A DNA stretch of 64,000 bases from Trichosanthes cucumerina (taxonomy: Eukaryota; Streptophyta; Magnoliopsida; Cucurbitales; Cucurbitaceae), in assembly GCA_036507285.1 (NCBI GenBank), contig CM071840.1, positions 55,733,847 through 55,797,846 on the forward strand, in the 5' to 3' direction. Within the stretch, counting starts at the first letter, position 1. The number at the start of each line of letters is the position of its first letter. Made by a program: the position numbers and the translations under genes. This document shows, piece after piece, positions 1 to 11,578 of this stretch. The notes under the pieces are model-generated. The model ran no database searches. It saw only the letters and a list, made by a program, of their open reading frames with translations, and was not told the DNA's origin.

Positions 1-377
1 CTATGGCTTACCTACCTCTCGTGAGGAATTAGCATCCGCTGCAGTCGCCCCTATCGAACTCTCGAGGGCACTAGATCTCCACTTTGGAATTCATCTTGGG
101 TAGGATCCTGTGTCCCGTCCCGATCTTGCCTCGCATCGTGCGCTAGCACGTGGTGGCATGACTTCTATAACATATTAACATACTAGACATGTATGAGTAC
201 TCAACTTAAATGCACAATTCTAGATTTGTGTTCACATTCTAGTCCTGACTGGACTTACTCTTGTCCTTACTTTGACCATGCGCTGCTAGTTCTATTGAAC
301 TAACTCAATAACTTGCTATTTACTTTTCAGTTTCTTGTAGAGCTAACTTGCTCTGTCTTATTCCCATGGAGGTAACT
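1..377 (-). other. Untranslated leader of a B-family retrotransposon
   Basis: This stretch lies just inside the primer binding site of a minus-strand LTR element, so it is read right to left as the start of the internal region. I see no long open frame in it. The element continues beyond the left edge of the window, so its coding part is not visible here. Confidence 0.6.
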
Positions 378-389
378 GCTCTGATACCA
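378..389 (-). other. Primer binding site (tRNA-iMet type) of B element
   Basis: On the minus strand this reads TGGTATCAGAGC, the standard plant initiator-Met tRNA complement, and it follows the LTR end by about three bases. It fixes the element's orientation as minus. Confidence 0.85.
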
Positions 390-392
390 AGT

Positions 393-1765
393 TGTCACAC
401 CCCCTCCCGAAACACTTGCTAACTTAGCCCGGGAGACGACATGAAGCCAACAGACATTGTTACCTCTTAACTATACCTGCTGACACTACTTTACCTGAAA
501 AGAAACTATGTTCGCATATGGAACACTTTAAACTTAACACAGCGGAAACTGGACATCTATAAGACGTACATGAGGAGAAACTCTTCTTAAGTCTCTCTTG
601 GAAACTAAAACGAGCAAGAACATCAGAACCACAAACAGTCCAAACCACTAATTAAACAACCACAACCTCTAAAGCACATAAGACTATAACTACATAGCTC
701 TCTAAAAATAATTTACAAAACATATGGACTTGCTATACAACACACACCGTACGTACAAAATATCAAACATGTGAAGCTTTTCAGACAGATTTATCAGGTT
801 CTCAGTGCAGGGAGCTCGATCTCTACCTGAAAAGTGGGAAAAACACTGAAAGAATGAGCTATAAAGCTCAGTGAGTGACTTGAGTTTAAAAGAAAGCTAT
901 TAACTCGTAAATCATATCACCTGGCCATCTATGAGCATATGCATCTGTAATAAAGCGTTACAAGTAATCGTGTAATCATTATAGCTTTTCATGAAAAACC
1001 AGCAAGTATATCGTTTAAATCTCGTAGGGCATGTAAATGATATAAACTCTTTATTAAAACATGTCACAATCTACTTTGTTCTACGATGTAGTGGGGCCCG
1101 CCCAACACTCCCATCGTCTTTGTCGTAGTGGGGCCCGCCCAGCACTCACGACAGCGCTGTTGTCACGGAGTACACTCAACGTCGACAACAGAATAAGACC
1201 TGTGTGCACACGGTACCATAAAGTCTCGGGCTCAATATCTCAGAAAATCACATGAAAACATTTGAACATGCCTGCTTATCTTTTCTTTCATAAAACTCAA
1301 GCTTACTTAGCTTGTTCATAAAACTGGAAATCTTTAAAAACATACTTGCTAAAACATACTTGCTCAAAATCATAACATTTCCATAGACTTCGGAAATGCA
1401 ATAAACATATGCTCGTGTATAAATTCCATCAAGACATTTAAGCTCATCATGAACACTTTAAAACATTTCTAAGAAATCATGAATGCTCATAAACAAGTGT
1501 TCAAGGAAAACAATAAGCATTGAAACCATTTCGTTTTAGCAAAACCTTGCATTTCATAAGCATAATACAAGCCTATAAACCATTTTCAAGGTTCGTTTTG
1601 TCACTCACCGTGTTAGAACTAGAACCTTGGCCCGCATACACTCGACCTATCTCCTCTTGGGTCATCAAACAAACTAAAACCATGTTTTAGATCCTCGAGC
1701 TCATGGTTTTTAACCTTAAAACTACAAGAAAGCACTCCAACAAAAATTCCAGCATTTTCAGAATT
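393..1765 (-). repeat. Truncated LTR of B element
   Basis: The + strand starts TGTCACACCCCC and matches, with moderate divergence, the LTR copy at 31843-32338 plus 43808-44700. Shared landmarks include the Copy-like phrase GGCCCGCCCA repeated near 1096 and 1133 and the block CCTCGAGCTCATG. Similarity stops near 1765, where Tat-1 coding sequence begins; the other copy continues for a further 0.8 kb or so. This LTR is therefore cut, and the cut coincides with the start of the Tat-1 remnant. Confidence 0.75.
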
Positions 1766-1777
1766 TCGTGACTGGAA

Positions 1778-2242
1778 ATGTGGACAATGTGGTTCGATGG
1801 AGCCACAAACGAGGAGGGGCATGGAATCAGAGTTGTGTTGACATCTTCTGAAGGGAACCTATATCCATTAATCGCTAAGTTAGTTATCTTTATTGTCACG
1901 AATAACGTGGCGAGTCACGAGGCATGCACTATGGGTGTTCAAATGGCATTTGACATGACGATAAAGAAATTGCAAGTGTTTGGAGATTCTCTTTTGGTGA
2001 TACACCAATTGAATAGAGAATGGGAAACAAGACACCTTAAATTGATCCCTTATAATAAGTATATTCGAGATTTGGCTCAATCATTTGAGTCAATCACGTT
2101 TGAGCATGTTCCACGAGAAAGTAATCAAGTTGCAGATGCATTAGCCACTTTGTCTGCCTTGTTCAAGCTAGATTGTGATAAGGAAATTCAACCATTAAAT
2201 TTTCAAAAGCGAGAAGTGTCAGCCTACTGCTTGAGCATTTAA
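1778..2242 (+). pseudogene. Tat-1 RNase H domain (pol remnant)
   Basis: The 154-residue frame is an RNase H of the plant Tat Gypsy type, which removes the RNA strand during reverse transcription. The four acidic catalytic positions are visible: D7 in WFDGA, E48 in SHEA, D70 in FGDS and D120 in VADA. Fold-typical text such as IPYNKY and HVPRESNQ follows. A stop at its end separates it from the integrase, which resumes in the same frame about 110 bases later, so this is part of a broken polyprotein and not a gene with its own start. The methionine at the start is incidental: similarity begins a few codons upstream, right at the junction with the B LTR. Confidence 0.8.
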
Positions 2243-2353
2243 GAAGAGCCAGATGGGAGGCCCTGGTATCATGTCATTAAATGTTACATTACGAGTTGAG
2301 AATACCCACTAGGGACATCCGAAAATAATAGGCGCACGATCAGGAAGTTAGCC

Positions 2354-3494
2354 ATGAGTTTCTTTTTGAATGGGGAAGTGTTATACAAAAGAAATCATGA
2401 CATGACTTTGCTAAGGTGTGTTGATGAAGTGGAGGCCAAAAAGATAGTTGAAGAAGTGCATGAAGGAGTTTGCGGGACTCATGCAAATGGGCACATGATG
2501 GCGAGGCATGTCCTACGTGTTGGCTACTATTGGTTGACTATGGAATCAGATTGCATTAAATACGCAAGAAAATGTCATAAATGTCAGATATATGCGGAAA
2601 AATGCACACTCCAGCCTCATCTCTTCATGTACTAACGACTTCATGGCCTTTATCAATGTGGGGTATGGATGTGATAGAAGCATCGAATGGTCATCGTTTT
2701 ATTCATGTAGCCATTGACTATTTCACAAAGTGGGTAGAAGCTACCTCATATAGAAGCGCCACTAAGCAAGTCGTGCTCAATTCATAAAAAGAGACATCAT
2801 ATGTCGTTATGGCTTGCCCGAGCGGATCATTACCGATAATGCAAAAAACTTGAATAACAAGTTAATGGATGAGTTGGGCACTCAATTAAAAATTAAGCAC
2901 TCTAATTCTACTCCTTATCGACCTAAGATGAATGGAGCCGTAGAAGCGGCAAACAAGAATATCAAGAAAATTGTAGAGAAGATGACTGTCACCTACAAAG
3001 ATTGGCATGAGATTTTGCCTTTTGCTCTACACGGTTACCGAACCTCTGTTCGCACTTCAACTGGGGCAACTCCATTTTCTTTAGTATACGGAATGGAGGC
3101 AGTTTTGCCTTTTGAAGTCGAAGTCCCGTCTCTCAGAGTGATTAAAGAGGCAGAACTAGAAGAAGTGGAGTGGGCTCAAGCAAGGTACGAACAATTAAAC
3201 TTCATTGAAGAAAAAAGAATGACTGCATTGTGTAGAGGACAGTTATACCAGAGAAAGTTGGCTCGAGCTTATAACAAGAAAGTACGCCGACGTTGCATTC
3301 AAGAAGGGGATTTGGTTTTAAAGACAATCTTGCCATTTCAAAAGGATAACAGAGGGAAGTGGACACCGAATTATGAGGGGCCATATGTGGTAAAAAGGGC
3401 ATTCTCAGGTGGGGCTTTGGTTTTGACTGACATGGATGGCAATAACCTACCCAATCCGCTAAACACAGATTTTGTCAAGAAGTATTATGCGTAA
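2354..3494 (+). pseudogene. Tat-1 integrase (frameshifted)
   Basis: Integrase inserts element DNA into the host genome. The first frame (to 2635) carries the H2C2 zinc-binding module: VHEG and GTHANG histidines, then KCHKC. The catalytic core follows in a second frame (2581-2787) with the first Asp in WGMDVI. After another shift, the third frame (2814-3494) holds the second Asp in IITDNAKN and the Glu in NGAVEAAN. The C-terminal part (GDLVL, YEGPYVV) ends at the stop after VKKYYA. All DDE residues can be seen, but two frameshifts (near 2600 and between about 2770 and 2790) prevent a single product. Confidence 0.8.
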
Positions 3495-3779
3495 AGAGTA
3501 GCAACTTCTGGTCGTAGGAGTTATGTTTTATGTGGATTTGCTCTATAAAGCCCGATAGAAGGATTTTGTTTAGTCAGGAAGTGTATCCATGAGGCTTTCC
3601 AATCCAATGAATTGATGTTTGTTTGATTAATTGTGTTCTAAAAGCTATTTTATAGGCTTTAACCTTTTGAGCAAAATAAAAGAAGGATAAAGTAGTGGTA
3701 GTAAGTCAGTGAAAATTTTGCATATACATGCATATAAGCAAGGCTTACCCTTGTTCGCGATCTTGATAGTTTTTGTCAT
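3495..3779 (+). other. Tat-1 3' untranslated region, non-repetitive part
   Basis: Sequence between the integrase stop and the first minisatellite unit. No open frame or motif stands out. Confidence 0.5.
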
Positions 3780-4828
3780 GTGGCGCTTGTTTATCCCTGG
3801 CCCTCAGCGTGTTTTATTTTGTCATGTGGCGCTTGTTTATCCCTGGCCCTTGACACCTTTTGCTGCAGTGGCGCTTGTTTATCCCTGGCCCTTGACACCT
3901 TCTGCTGCAGTGGCGTTTGTTTATCCCTGGCCCTCAGCATGTTTTATTTGTCATGTGGCGCTTGTTTATCCCTGACCCTTGACACCTTTTGCTGCAGTGG
4001 CGCTTGTTAATCCCTGGCCCTCAACGTGTTTTATTTTCTCATGTGGCGCTTGTTTATCCCTGGCCCTTGACACCTTTTGCTGCAGTGGCGCTTGTTTATC
4101 CCTGGCCCTCAGCGTGTTTTATTTTGTCATGTGGCGCTTGTTTATCCCTGGCCCTTGACACCTTTTGCGGCAGTGACGCTTGTTTATCCTTGGCCCTCAG
4201 CGTGTTTTATTTTGTCATGTGGCGCTTGTTTATCCCTGGCCCTTGACACGTTTGCTGCAGTGGCGCTTGTTTATCCCTGGCCCTTGACACCTTTTGCTGC
4301 AGTGGCGCTTGTTTATCCCTGGCTCTCAGCGTGTTTTATTTTGTCATGTGGCGCTTGTTTATCCCTGGCTCTTGACACATTTTGCTGCAGTGGCGCTTGT
4401 TTATCCCTGGCTCTTGACACATTTTGCTGCAGTGGCGCTTGTTTATCCCTGGCTCTTGACACATTTTGCTGCAGTGGCGCTTGTTTATCCCTGGCCCTCA
4501 GCGTGTTTTATTTGGTCATGTGGCGCTTGTTTGTCCCTGGCCCTTGACACCTTTTGTTGTAGTGGTGCTCGTTTATCCCTGACCCTCAGCGTATTTTATT
4601 TTGTCAAGTGGCGCTTGTTTATCCCTAGCCCTTGACACCTTTTGTTGCAGTGGCGCTTGTTTATCCCTGGCCCTCAACGTGCTTTATTTTGTCATGTGCC
4701 GCTTGTTTATCCCTGGCCCTTGACACCTTTTGCTGTAGTGGTGCTTGTTTATCCCTTGCACTCAGCGTGTTTTATTTTGCCATGTGGCGCTTGTTTATCT
4801 CTGGCCCTTGACACTCTTCATCTCTGCT
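3780..4828 (+). repeat. Two-unit minisatellite in Tat-1 3' UTR
   Basis: There are 24 tandem units of two kinds sharing a first half (TGGCGCTTGTTTATCCCTGG). Unit A is 46 bp and ends TTTTATTTTGTCATG; unit B is 42 bp and ends CACCTTTTGCTGCAG. The order read by eye is A B B A B A B A B A B B A B B B A B A B A B A B, giving 10 A and 14 B. A is never doubled, while B runs up to three. Frames open across it (YPWP, SACF motifs) are by-products of the repeat and I do not count them as genes. Confidence 0.95.
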
Positions 4829-4884
4829 GCGACCGAACAAAATAATGGCTATACCTTTGTCCACCTTATAATCTTATAAGGATG

Positions 4885-4898
4885 TACAAAAGGGGGCA
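4885..4898 (+). other. Polypurine tract of Tat-1
   Basis: The run ACAAAAGGGGGCA lies directly before a TG that opens a long AT-rich segment. This is the expected plus-strand priming site next to the 3' LTR. Confidence 0.7.
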
Positions 4899-6178
4899 TG
4901 CTGTAGCCACATATTTTTGTCCGGTTTGCTTATTTATCGATTTTAATTATTAAATTTAAATTAGAGTTTTAATCTTATAATGTTTGTTTATGGCATTTTT
5001 GCTAATTTTTTGCTAAGTGTGAAAAGTAGGTTTTTTTAAAAAGAGGTAAGAGAGGTGATATTTCTTTTATATTAAACTTTTAGGTCAAATTCTAGGTTTT
5101 TCAAAATTTTCTTCCTTTTTGGTGCAAGTGCCCATTTTAAAGATAATTGGAGTTTTGTTTTTTTTGCTTAAAAAGGAAAGGAGTTTGCATTTATAAACTC
5201 TAGTTTTTCAAAATCCTAGGGGGGAATTCCAAAAAAGAAAAACACAAAAAAAATATTCTATTCTCCACATCCCACGACAACCATCTACACAAAAAAAGAA
5301 GCAGAGATGTTACAGAGTAAGTTTTTTTTTACATAGTAGTCCTTTACAAAAAAAAAAAAGGAGAGTTTGGAATACAGTAAAATCGAGCTAGGCCAGAAGT
5401 TGCACTTGGTAGGGTTTGGACCCAAGGATCCGCACTTCAAAGGGCAAGCTACTTGTATTCCTCTCCCTACTTCTAGATCTGTTCTCGAATCACCCCTGAA
5501 AAACAGTAGTTGAGTAAGGGGATTTATTTTTTTTATTATCATTATTATTACTTGTTATTATTGTCATTTTTGCACTGATCTATATCTTTGTGTTGGTTTT
5601 TTTTTATCCTACGTTTATTATGGTGTTTTTTTCATTTGCTACTTGTATCACATTTTTTTTTTCTATATGCTACTATTTTTTTTATTACTAGTATTATTCT
5701 CTCCTTTTTTTTTCTTTTATCCCTAGATCTCTTTTCTCTTGCTATAAGTAAAAAGAATGAGCCTAAAGAACAAAATGTTTGAAACTAATTTTTTTTTTTT
5801 TGAAGTATCATTGTACAAGCATGAAAACAAATGAAAAAAAGCAAACTAAAAAGAGAGAAGCAACATGGTTGTAAAAAACAAAAAAAAAAATAAGAGAGTA
5901 AGTAACATAACTTCGTGGGAGAAGCTTCGATTCTGTTTTGTGAAGTAAAAAAACGACCATAAATTTGTGAAGAGTTGCTAAGAAAAAAATCAGTAAGTTG
6001 ATTTTGAGAGGGAGAAGAAAAAGTTGGAGTTTGAAAGAAGAAGAAATGGTAAGGCAAAAAATAAGAGAAAGAGAAAGAGAATTTAGGGTTTGAGAGGAAG
6101 AAATGGTGAAAAAGGAGGATTGGTTGGGTTTTTGTTGTGTTTTTTTTAAAAAAAAGGTAAAATTATTATTATAATTAG

Positions 6179-6203
6179 TATTATTATTATTATTATTATT
6201 ATT
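6179..6203 (+). repeat. (TTA)n microsatellite
   Basis: Uninterrupted TTA repeats inside the Tat-1 LTR. A second ATT/AT run lies at about 6303-6340. Confidence 0.9.
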
Positions 6204-6230
6204 CTATATAAAAAAAGGGGCATCTGTTTT

Positions 6231-6302
6231 GCCGCCCATCCTTTATATTTTTTTTATTTATTATTTATAAATCAATTTTTTTATATTATTATTTTTATTA
6301 TA

Positions 6303-6333
<31 letters not shown>

Positions 6334-6363
6334 TATAAAAGCTGAAAAGGACTGATGGGCGGC
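6231..6363. repeat. Inverted repeat GCCGCCCATC ... GATGGGCGGC
   Basis: A perfect 10-bp GC-rich arm pair brackets about 110 bp of almost pure A/T. The contrast in composition is sharp, and the arms could form a cruciform or an RNA hairpin within the Tat-1 LTR. Confidence 0.8.
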
Positions 6364-6673
6364 CAACCTTTTTTTTTTTTTAAATCTTCTTTTATGTATA
6401 TAACTATTTATATTATTAAAAGTGTATTCTTAGTCCGTTTTTCTTTTTTTTTTTTTTGTTTCTTTTTATATATTTACTCTAGTTTAAAGTTTTTTTTACC
6501 ATTATTTTTATTTTGTCTTTGTTATTTGTATTTTTTGTGTTATGCTTGTATAGTAAAAAAAAATAAATATATCTCTTATTTATTATAGTTGAAATTTTGA
6601 TATAAACTTTCTAAATTATGTATGGTTTATAGTTTTTTTTTATCTATATTGCTTTTCTTTAAATAAAAAAAGT

Positions 6674-7138
6674 ACCGACGATGGAATCTAGAAATATTTG
6701 GGAGTCCGATTTTCTACTTTTCTTGAGGTGAGAAATTGATTCTTTGGAAGTCCAAGATCGATTTCAATATTTTCTTTTTTTCTTTTTTTGTAAATTCATT
6801 AGTATATTCATTGGCTTGATCAATTTGTTATCTCAAATGTGATATGCTTTTGATTTGTATTCTTATATTCCGTTATTAAACTTAATTCTATTTTAGTTAT
6901 TACTCGTGGTCTCAAACCTTATTTTCCAAACTTATTTTTCAAACTTTTAACATTGCTTATTTATCTTGAGTTTATAAAGTCTTTTAACTGAAAAACGTTA
7001 TCTTCAAATTTTTATAATTTTTTTTAAAATCGTCTTTATTTCTAAAAAAATTCCTACGACGGAATCTAGAAATATTTGGGAGTCCGATTTTCTAGAATTC
7101 TTGACGTGAGAGATCATTATCTTTGGGAGTCCGAGATT
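6674..7138 (+). repeat. Direct repeat pair inside Tat-1 LTR
   Basis: Two copies of about 85-90 bp begin near 6674 and 7052. Both read GGAATCTAGAAATATTTGGG, then AGTCCGATTTTCTA, then a second GGAGTCC- or GGAAGTCC-type half. The spacer between them is unrelated. Confidence 0.85.
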
Positions 7139-7695
7139 TTGATCACAAGAAAAAATGAATTTAATTAACCTTTTTTTTTAAAAAAAAAACTTTCTTTTAT
7201 GAAGGGTATCCTATGATGGTTTGAGGAAATTGTGAATTTTTCTCATCTTCTTGAGGTGATGTTATTTTCAAAATCTTGGAAATAATTTTAATATAGCCAA
7301 ATTAATGGATTTTCATCCACTTATTTTATGGGATCATGACTCCAAATATTGGAGTAATGAGGGGTAAAATAAGACATTGTTTAAAAAAATCTGTTCTTTA
7401 ACCAAATAATTTTTTTTCCTTAAACCTTTTTTTGCAAATTCAAGATTAAATTTGGCCACCGTTTTAAACGGGTGTTGTGGCGTGCTAACACCTTCCCCAT
7501 ACACGAACAACTCCCGAATCCAAATCTGGTTTTCGCATACCATTTTTTTTCTTCTTTTTATTTTTTTAAAAAAGTTGTTTATTCTATTTTGGTGCCCAAT
7601 CACACCATAAAAAAGATTGGTGGCGACTCCTTTTTAAATCCTCCCCTTTTATGAAGACGTCGGCCGCTCCGCGTCGCAGGTACGTGGCGACATCA

Positions 7696-8486
7696 CGGAC
7701 TCCTGTCTGCGAGGGTCTGTCATTTGACTAGTACGGGTGAGGGTGACCACTGTTGCTCGCCCAATATGCCTATCTTCTCAGGGGCAGGACCACGTGGGGA
7801 GCTGGGAACTTGACTACGCAAGAAGGAATTCCCTCGTTCCCGACTTAGGGAAACTAGAGAGGTTGTTCCCTTAAGTGCTGTCTCCAAGGCTTGAACAACG
7901 GGACCCCACTCTCTCATTGGCCTGAGAGGGTTGTTGTTTATGGTTGGACCATGCAACGTAGTTGTTCATTAGAGGAGTAGTGGAACTTAAGGAGCAAGAG
8001 GTAGACACAGGGGTAAAACGGTAATTTGACCCAGCAGTGTCTACGAACAACCTGTGAAGGGCCAACTCATGGGTATTGGTTATATCGATGGACACAACTT
8101 GTCCTACAGTGATGAAAGTGCAGCTACGGATTTTAGTGGAGTGAAACCGTAGCTAATGAATGTTGAATAACCGGGTCAAAGAGTTTGACAGGTTAGTCTC
8201 GAATCATTGGAGCTTGTCACGTGTAGGTCCATTAGGTCCTTCGGTTGGCAAAAATTAGACAAATTGAGGGTTTACAGTTTGGTGTGAATTTGAAGGGTTC
8301 AAATTCATTTTTTGGATATTTATGTCATTTATATGAGATATAGATGGCATAATATATAGTTTGATGTGAATAAGATTCATAATAAACTATAACATAGCCT
8401 AATTGATTAATTAGTGATGTTTGGAGAAATTGAATTGAGAGAAATTAAATTGAATGTGATTCAATTTATAATTCCAAATCCCTTCA
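7696..8486 (+). repeat. Copia LTR fragment H
   Basis: It matches the middle-to-3' part of the long Copia LTRs (CTCCTGTCTGCGAG, then GACTAGTACGGGTGAGGG) and ends in AAATCCCTTCA, which looks like an LTR 3' terminus. Its 5' part is missing at the Tat-1 junction. A short internal deletion just before the terminus is likely. The next base starts a different LTR copy (D) part-way in. Confidence 0.6.
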
Positions 8487-10030
8487 TAGGTTGGAGACCT
8501 AATCCTGGATACACTGTGGATGCGACCCGCTTTATATTAAGATACAAATGAGATTATCTGACTCGTTCATGTGATTGACATGCGAGTGGGGGCATCCTGT
8601 GCAATGAGATTGTACAAGATCGGACCGTGAATTATTAGACCTACTGATGTAACACCATTAATAGTAAGGACTAATAACTTCGTAGATGACCTGACTCGAC
8701 CTGAATCCTGAGCGTGTTACGGTCTCCTGTCTGCGGGGGTCTGTCCTATGACTAGTACGGGTGAGGGTGGTCAAAGTTACTCGCCTAATATGCCTATCTT
8801 CTCAGGGGAAGGACCAAGTATGGAGTTGGGAACTTCACTATGCGAGATGAAATTCACTCGTTCTCGCCTTTAGGGAAACTAGAGGGGTTGCTCCCTTAAG
8901 TGTTGTCTTCAGGGCTAGGACAACGGGCACCCACCTTCTCACTGGTCCGAGAAGGGTGTTGTGTATGGTTAGACCATCACAATATGTTGTTCATTAGAGG
9001 AGCAGTGGGGACTTAAGGAACAAGAAGTATACACAGGGGTAAAATGGTAATTTGACCCAGCCGTGTCTACGAACAACCTGTGAAGGTCGACTCATGGGCA
9101 TTGGTTATATCAATGGACATGTAATATTTTGCACTGACTTGAGTGCAGCTACGGGCTATAGTGGAGTGTTACTGTAGCTAATGAATGTTGATTAACGGGG
9201 TCAAAGAGTTTGATAGGTTAATCTCGTATCATTGGAGTTCGTCACTGTAAGTCCATTATGTCCCTCGGTTGGCTCAATCTGGGTTAAAAGAAGGGTTAAT
9301 GTTTTGGTGTGAATTGAAGTGTTCAATTTCACTTAAAGGGCATTTATGTCATTTATATGAGATATGAATGATATAATATATAGTTTAATGTGAATGAGAT
9401 TCATAATAAACTACAGGTTAGCCTAATTGTTGAATTAGGGCTAATTGGAGAATTAATTGAGAGAAATTAAATTGAATGTGATTCAATTTAATAAATCCAC
9501 AATTATACAAATATGATTTGTAATATGAGATATGAGATATCTTATATATATGGTTATGCAAATATGATTTGCATAACCTATAGTTGTGGTAAAGTGGTAG
9601 TTATGTGGAGATATCAACTCCATCAATTTCACTATTTAAGCCCTTTGCAAGAGGGATTTCCTATCTCACTCTCATTTTTTGGATTCTCACCAAAAAGAAG
9701 AGAAGTTTTTCTCTCTAAAATCTCTCTACTCTCCTCCCTTCTCCAAAACAAAAACTCCAAAAACTGAGAAGCCATTGGTTGTGTTCGACTTTTGTTCGAG
9801 AGAAGATTTCATAGAGATCGAGTTTGCACGAAGAGTTCGTGATCCGCTGGAAAGGAATTCTAGAAGATTGTCGTCAACAAGTAAGTTTACTTTACTTGCT
9901 GTTTTTTCCTTTCCATTGAGCATGTTTAGCCTAAATTATTTGATAATTGATTTTAATGAAATTCGAGTAGCGTAACGATACCTCGACGATTCGATCGTCT
10001 TCTGCTGCGTGGGGATTCTCATTCCCTTCA
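8487..10030 (+). repeat. Copia LTR of element D (5' end missing)
   Basis: It begins TAGGTTGGAGACC, about 230 bp inside the LTR by comparison with C2, and runs to the terminus CCCTTCA. A primer binding site and a long leader follow, so this is a 5' LTR in plus orientation. It is close to the F LTR at 52638-53930 and to the reverse complement of the E LTR. A TATA-like CTATTTAAG lies near 9630. Confidence 0.8.
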
Positions 10031-10032
10031 AT

Positions 10033-10044
10033 TAGTATCAGAGT
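10033..10044 (+). other. Primer binding site of D (one mismatch)
   Basis: TAGTATCAGAGT directly follows the LTR end. One base differs from the iMet-type TGGTATCAGAG seen in the other copies. Confidence 0.75.
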
Positions 10045-10345
10045 CATTCGTTGGTTCTTCGTTATGCACTGTTTTTCATTAAAATTAGTAGGGTAAATGC
10101 CTTAATTCATTAGATGAATGTTGGTTTGCAATTTTGAATAATTTCGGTTTTTAGCACTTTTTTTATTTACAATTTTTATATTGATGAGATCAATGTAAGG
10201 GCCGGTTGTTTTTGTGTATTTTGTTGTAAATCGAGTCTGTATGTCCGAGTCGTTCGTGGCAAGATTCTTTGTGAAGAAATCGGAGCTAAAGCGGCGAGAA
10301 GCGACGAAGAACAAACAAAGGTTTGTTGTTGTTGTTCGCCGATGG

Positions 10346-10376
10346 CGTTGAGACGTTGTTCATTGGCGTCTTAACG
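10346..10376 (+). promoter_or_regulatory. Predicted leader hairpin 1 (D)
   Basis: CGTTGAGACG faces CGTCTTAACG across an 11-base loop: nine of ten pairs, with one G-T wobble. The same hairpin recurs in C2, F and G. Confidence 0.6.
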
Positions 10377-11545
10377 TTGTCCTTGCGGGCGCTGGATTGG
10401 CTGCAAAGCAGCGTTGTAATGCCACGACGTGGAGCAAGCGGGCGTGACGACGACGCAGTGATGTTAACGCCGCCACGGCGTTGTAACGTCCGCGCGTGTA
10501 AGCGAGGCGGTTGCGACTTCTGTTCACGATACATGGGTGGTTATTTTCAGCATAGTGGGCAGTTTTTCGAGATTATTTTATTTTATTATTTTTAAAATGT
10601 ATTTTAATTTATGTTTTAATTGTTTTATTAAATAATATTAATATAATTGTTATATTAATGTTATTTAATTAAATAATTTGCCCCTAGGTGCCAAAAACCG
10701 GTCTATTTTTGCTCTTTAATTATTTTATGCATGTGATGTATGATTTAATTAATTTTCTATGTGCATAATGTATGTCATATAGATTTAAAATCCCACCTTA
10801 GGCTAAACATTTCATGCATCATTTATATTATCAGATTTATAATATATAGTTTGCATGATAGGTTATATTATAAGTGTTATAATATAATTAAATGCATGTT
10901 TTAAATATAATTAATATAAGTGTTATATTTTTTATATTAAAGTATGCTCATGCATTTATATTCATGTGATGAATTATTTTTGTTATAGTATATCGTTATT
11001 CATGTGATGAATGATCAAGCATTATAACATAGAAATGCATGTAACCTAAGTTAGTTATTACTTTTAAAGTGTTTAAAACTTGAATAATTAGACTTTGGTT
11101 TTCTAGTTCTAATAAGATTAGAATTAGGAAATCAAAGTATAGTCTATGAATGGTGACCTGATTAGTAACTCTGTCTAAGGAAGGTTTTGCCTAAGGCTGG
11201 AGTATTTAAGTTGACACTTGCAGAACACCCCTACATGGAAACCGACCTGGGAGGGAATTCGGTCCAGAGATTCTTAGGTTATACTTAGCGTGAGTGTCGT
11301 TAATTAAAATGTTAGTTAATTTACTCACATAGACCTAAGTAATAATATGATTATAAACTTAGGTTAATGCCATATAAGAGTTATATTGGTAGACTTAGGT
11401 AAATTTTAGTCGGTTTATCTAGGTCAATCCCTAATAAAATAAAGTGGTGAGTGGGAGGAAATAAAGTGTATAAGATACATTTGATTTTCTAACCACAAAT
11501 CTCCGGTAAGTCCGCACCGTGAGATCCATACTCGGCCTCGTGGCG

Positions 11546-11578
11546 CAAATGGGAGCGTCCCCCTTCGAGTGGCATTTG
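11546..11578 (+). promoter_or_regulatory. Predicted leader hairpin 2 (D)
   Basis: Outer arms CAAATG/CATTTG enclose CCCCCTTCGAGTGG, a TTCG-looped inner part. The outer arms are intact here; the inner stem is weakened compared with F. Confidence 0.6.

Larger units (their letters stand above)
1771..7694 (+). mobile_element. Tat-1: 5'-truncated Tat/Ogre-type Ty3/Gypsy retrotransposon
   Basis: In order it holds an RNase H domain, a zinc-binding and catalytic integrase, a tandem-repeat 3' untranslated region, a polypurine tract and one LTR. Placement in the Tat/Ogre group rests on the style of the RNase H (WFDGA start, SNQVADALA end), the integrase C-terminus ending near VKKYYA, and the tandem repeats between pol and the 3' LTR. 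All three are established traits of that lineage. Gag, protease and RT are missing because the left part is gone. Several stops and frameshifts make it defective. Confidence 0.8.
4899..7694 (+). repeat. 3' LTR of Tat-1
   Basis: It starts TGCTGTAGCC after the polypurine tract and ends near GTGGCGACA, where an unrelated Copia LTR fragment begins. The length of about 2.8 kb suits Tat/Ogre LTRs. It is AT-rich with long T and A runs and ATT microsatellites. It also holds an 85-bp direct repeat and a GCCGCCCATC inverted repeat, listed separately. The right boundary is uncertain by a few bases because no second LTR is available for comparison. Confidence 0.65.

Noticed and set aside
3780..4828. CRISPR-like look of regular repeats
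   Set aside because: The spacers are themselves two repeated sequences, the host is a plant, and no cas genes exist. It is a minisatellite.
3709..4845. Series of open frames across the minisatellite (YPWPLTPFAAV and similar)
   Set aside because: They follow only from the repeat having few stops; several frames are open at once, units shift frame by 46 or 42 bp, and no start or domain is present.
5588..6588. Phe-rich frames (FFFF runs)
   Set aside because: They come from T and A homopolymers inside the Tat-1 LTR.
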